Positions 61,866 to 64,000 of a stretch of DNA of 64,000 nucleotides are shown here, one piece after another. The DNA is taken from positions 1 through 64,000 of the forward strand of contig NZ_CABPRU010000014.1 in assembly GCF_902459705.1 (NCBI RefSeq), given 5' to 3'. Position 1 is the stretch's first letter. Each line of letters starts with the position of its first letter. This stretch comes from Pandoraea terrigena (lineage in GTDB: Bacteria; Pseudomonadota; Gammaproteobacteria; Burkholderiales; Burkholderiaceae). The notes below the pieces were generated by a model, which saw nothing but the letters and a program-made list of their open reading frames with translations, did no database searches and was not told where the DNA came from. The translations under genes were made by a program, and so were the position numbers.

Positions 61866-62900
61866 ATGGCCGCCGTCTCTGCCCCCGCCGCGCTCCCTGC
61901 GCGCTCCACGCGCTCAGCGCCCTGCAACGTTTCGGCCGGGGGCCGCGGGTTGCCGCTGCACCGTCCAGTGACGGACCGCGTGTGCGGTGGCGGCGCCAAT
62001 GCTCCGCGGCGCGGCGCGCGCGCGCGATGGTCACGTTGGGGACATCGCGCGCTTTGGACGATTTGGGTACTGGCGCTGATCTGCCTGGGCTCGCTGGCGT
62101 TGCCGGCCGGTGCCGAGGATCTCGTGGCCGTCCCCGCGCTGACCGCGCGCGTGACCGACCTGACGAGCACGCTCACCCCCGAGCAGCGCAACGCGCTGGA
62201 GACACAGCTCGCGCAATACGAGCAACAGCGCGGCAGTCAGATTTTCATCCTCATGGTGCCGAGCACGGCCCCCGAGACGATCGACCAGTACAGCATTCGT
62301 GTGGCCGATGCCTGGAAGGCGGGCCGCAAGGGCGTGGACGACGGCGTCATCGTGCTCATCGCCAAGAACAATCCGAACGACCTGCGCAAGATGCGCATCG
62401 AAGTCGGGCGCGGTGTGCAGGGCTCGCTGACCGACGCCATCTCCGGGCGGATTCTGCGCGACGTGATGGCACCGCATTTCCGCACCGGTGACTTCTTCGG
62501 TGGGTTGGCCGCCGGCGTCGCGGCCGTCGAGGCGGCGATGAACAACGAGGCGCTGCCCGCCCCGAATCTGCCGGCGGCGCGCGCACCACACTCGGATTTG
62601 TCCGATTTCCTGCCCCTGCTTTTCATCGTCTTCATCATCGGGATGGTGGTCCTCATGGAAAGCCGCCGGCGGTTTCAAGGGCCTGGACTGTCGGGCGCCG
62701 GTCCCTCCGACCCGCGCTCACGGGTACTCACCGGCCAACGCGGGCGCATCGGTGCCAGCGGTTTCGGCGCCGGGCTCGGCGGTGGCCTGGGCGGTTGGGG
62801 ACGTAACGACGGCGGCGGATTCGATAGCGGTGGCGGTGGCGGTTTCGGCGGCGGCGGCGGTGGCGGATTCGACGGCGGCGGTTCGTCGGGGAACTGGTGA
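61866..62900 (+). CDS. TPM domain-containing membrane protein (YgcG-like)
   Basis: The 344-residue protein has an unusually long basic N-terminal stretch before the hydrophobic signal segment at about 66-82, so a later start near the membrane segment is possible. The TPM domain covers about 95-215 (LTPEQRNALETQLAQYEQ, VGRGVQGSLTDAISGRIL). A transmembrane helix is at about 240-260, and a long Gly-rich tail (GGGGGFGGGGGGGFDGGG) ends the protein. The domain faces the periplasm. It starts ten bases after the LemA stop. Confidence 0.85.
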   Translation: MAAVSAPAALPARSTRSAPCNVSAGGRGLPLHRPVTDRVCGGGANAPRRGARARWSRWGHRALWTIWVLALICLGSLALPAGAEDLVAVPALTARVTDLTSTLTPEQRNALETQLAQYEQQRGSQIFILMVPSTAPETIDQYSIRVADAWKAGRKGVDDGVIVLIAKNNPNDLRKMRIEVGRGVQGSLTDAISGRILRDVMAPHFRTGDFFGGLAAGVAAVEAAMNNEALPAPNLPAARAPHSDLSDFLPLLFIVFIIGMVVLMESRRRFQGPGLSGAGPSDPRSRVLTGQRGRIGASGFGAGLGGGLGGWGRNDGGGFDSGGGGGFGGGGGGGFDGGGSSGNW

Positions 62901-63445
62901 TGGCGATGACAAATGAAGCGATCGCGACGCAACACAGGCCGCACGACGTCTCGCGCTGGCTGCGTCACTTGGGCACTTGGCGCGCGCACGCACGATGGCT
63001 ATTCCCGGACAAGGCGCTGGATGCCCTCGAAGCCGCGATTCGCGATTCCGAGAAAGCGCACCGCTGCGAGATACGTTTGGTGATCGAAGCGGCCATGCCG
63101 CTCGCCGCCGTATGGCGCGGTCACACCTGCCGTCAACGCGCGGTTCATTTGTTTCGTCAGCTCGGCGTGGCACACACGAGCGAGCGCACGGGCATCCTTC
63201 TGTACATCAACATCGCCGATCACGATATCGAGCTGATCGCCGACAAGGGGGTCGACGCCCGCGTGTCTCCCCGCACATGGGATACCGTCGTCGCCCGGAT
63301 GAGCGCCGGCTTTCGAGACGAACGTTATGTCCAGAGCGTGCTCGACGCGCTGAACACCCTGCGCGACATTGCGCGCGAATCCCTGCCGGCCCATGCCGGC
63401 GCGGCGCCGGACAATGCGTTGACCGACCGGCCGCTGATGATCTGA
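62900..63445 (+). CDS. TPM domain-containing protein, second copy
   Basis: The 181-residue protein has a TPM domain (DKALDALEAAIRDSEKAH near 37, ERTGILLYINIADHDIELIA near 95) but no signal peptide or membrane segment and no Gly-rich tail. It overlaps the stop of the longer TPM gene by one base (TGATG), so it is translationally coupled. A cytosolic or peripheral partner of the LemA-TPM complex is a reasonable guess. Confidence 0.83.
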   Translation: MAMTNEAIATQHRPHDVSRWLRHLGTWRAHARWLFPDKALDALEAAIRDSEKAHRCEIRLVIEAAMPLAAVWRGHTCRQRAVHLFRQLGVAHTSERTGILLYINIADHDIELIADKGVDARVSPRTWDTVVARMSAGFRDERYVQSVLDALNTLRDIARESLPAHAGAAPDNALTDRPLMI

Positions 63446-63451
63446 CGTCTC

Positions 63452-64000
63452 ATGTTCTCCGAACAGGATTTCTCTTATATGCGTCGCGCGCTGGCCCTCG
63501 CCGAGCGCGCCATGTTCACCACCACGCCGAATCCACGCGTCGGATGCGTGATCGTGCAGGACGGCCGCATCATCGGCGAAGGCTTCACGCAGCCGGCCGG
63601 TCAGGATCATGCCGAAGTGCAGGCCATGAAAGACGCACGCACGCGTGGCGAGTCCGTGCGCGGCGCCACGGCCTACGTCACGCTCGAGCCGTGCAGCCAT
63701 TACGGCCGCACGCCCCCTTGCGCGAAGGGGCTCATCGACGCGGGCGTGAAACGCGTGATCGCCGCGATGGAAGATCCGAATCCGCTCGTGGCCGGACGCG
63801 GCCTGAGCCTGCTGCGTGACGCGGGCATCGAAGTGCGCTGCGGGCTGCTGGAACAAGAAGCGCGCGAAATGAACATCGGGTTCGTCGCTCGCATGACACG
63901 CGGCACGCCGTGGGTGCGCATGAAGGTGGCGGCCAGTCTCGATGGCAAGACCGCCCTTCACAATGGCGTGAGCCAATGGCTCACCGGCCCGGCGGCGCGC
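63452..64000 (+). CDS. ribD: riboflavin biosynthesis deaminase/reductase RibD (5' part)
   Basis: The first 183 codons are present; the gene runs off the window. The N-terminal deaminase domain has the zinc site HAEVQAM near residue 50 and PCSHYGRTPPC near 75, and the reductase domain begins around WVRMKVAASLDGKTAL near 155. It converts the pyrimidine intermediate of flavin synthesis in two steps. The start is six bases after the TPM gene stop, so it may be co-transcribed with it. Confidence 0.95.
   Translation, partial: MFSEQDFSYMRRALALAERAMFTTTPNPRVGCVIVQDGRIIGEGFTQPAGQDHAEVQAMKDARTRGESVRGATAYVTLEPCSHYGRTPPCAKGLIDAGVKRVIAAMEDPNPLVAGRGLSLLRDAGIEVRCGLLEQEAREMNIGFVARMTRGTPWVRMKVAASLDGKTALHNGVSQWLTGPAAR

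Noticed and set aside
1-64000. CRISPR array, rRNA genes or complete insertion sequences
   Set aside because: No spaced direct-repeat array, rRNA signature or intact transposase with terminal repeats was found.

Overview
The window is GC-rich DNA from a Gram-negative bacterium, most likely a Burkholderiaceae betaproteobacterium close to Pandoraea or Burkholderia. The evidence is a glucokinase fused to an RpiR/HexR regulator inside a zwf-pgl-glk / edd Entner-Doudoroff locus, a Burkholderia-type porin, an autotransporter with an extended signal peptide, and long antisense open frames caused by strong GC3 bias. The genus is inference.

Layout. (1) 1-1580 is the right end of a prophage or island: a partial gene, a DUF4224 protein and a tyrosine integrase, ending at a 3' fragment of tRNA-Leu(CAA) that marks the attachment site. 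(2) 1581-4480 looks acquired: two tiny minus-strand ORFs, then a low-GC acyltransferase with an SGNH domain. (3) 4484-9624 is a small catabolic locus (2-hydroxyacid dehydrogenase divergent from SDR, MFS, VOC and an HTH-citrate-synthase fusion), with two copies of an uncharacterised operator in the divergent promoter. (4) 9946-12155 is a Fur-box-controlled TonB siderophore receptor. (5) 13789-19667 is a minus-strand set: autotransporter, TPR-glycosyltransferase, lipoprotein hydrolase. (6) 20102-20647 is a glutathione peroxidase.

(7) 20877-35944 is a 15-kb minus-strand catabolic unit. It contains ABC uptake genes, two SDRs, cupin, alpha/beta hydrolase, an IclR regulator, a TPP enzyme, an aspartate-dehydrogenase-like enzyme, aldehyde dehydrogenase, a Rieske oxygenase with its reductase, a Rid protein and an extradiol-type dioxygenase. 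A porin follows upstream (36250-37359). An 18-bp palindrome, CGTTTC-N6-GAAACG or close to it, precedes both the ABC gene and the porin, which suggests one IclR regulon. A second small aromatic locus (flavin monooxygenase plus IclR) is divergent from the porin. The substrate is not evident; the set reads as import, ring oxygenation, ring cleavage, hydrolysis or decarboxylation, and aldehyde oxidation.

(8) 39945-43634 holds an ArsR regulator divergent from an unusual P450, then an MFS exporter preceded by a perfect 36-bp inverted repeat. (9) 43735-46528 has an Hsp70-like protein and AMP nucleosidase. (10) 46551-52899 is the Entner-Doudoroff locus, with HexR operators between zwf and edd. (11) 53007-54643 has a berberine-bridge flavoprotein and DUF1059. 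(12) 54950-58366 is an MgtA Mg2+ ATPase with a long structured leader that carries a 68-codon ORF and a GC-rich hairpin, an arrangement that suggests attenuation. (13) 58572-64000 is housekeeping: PAP2 phosphatase, Rnk, HemL, LemA, two TPM-domain proteins and the start of RibD.

No rRNA, complete tRNA, CRISPR array or complete insertion sequence was seen. All functional calls are from reading motifs; no database search was possible.
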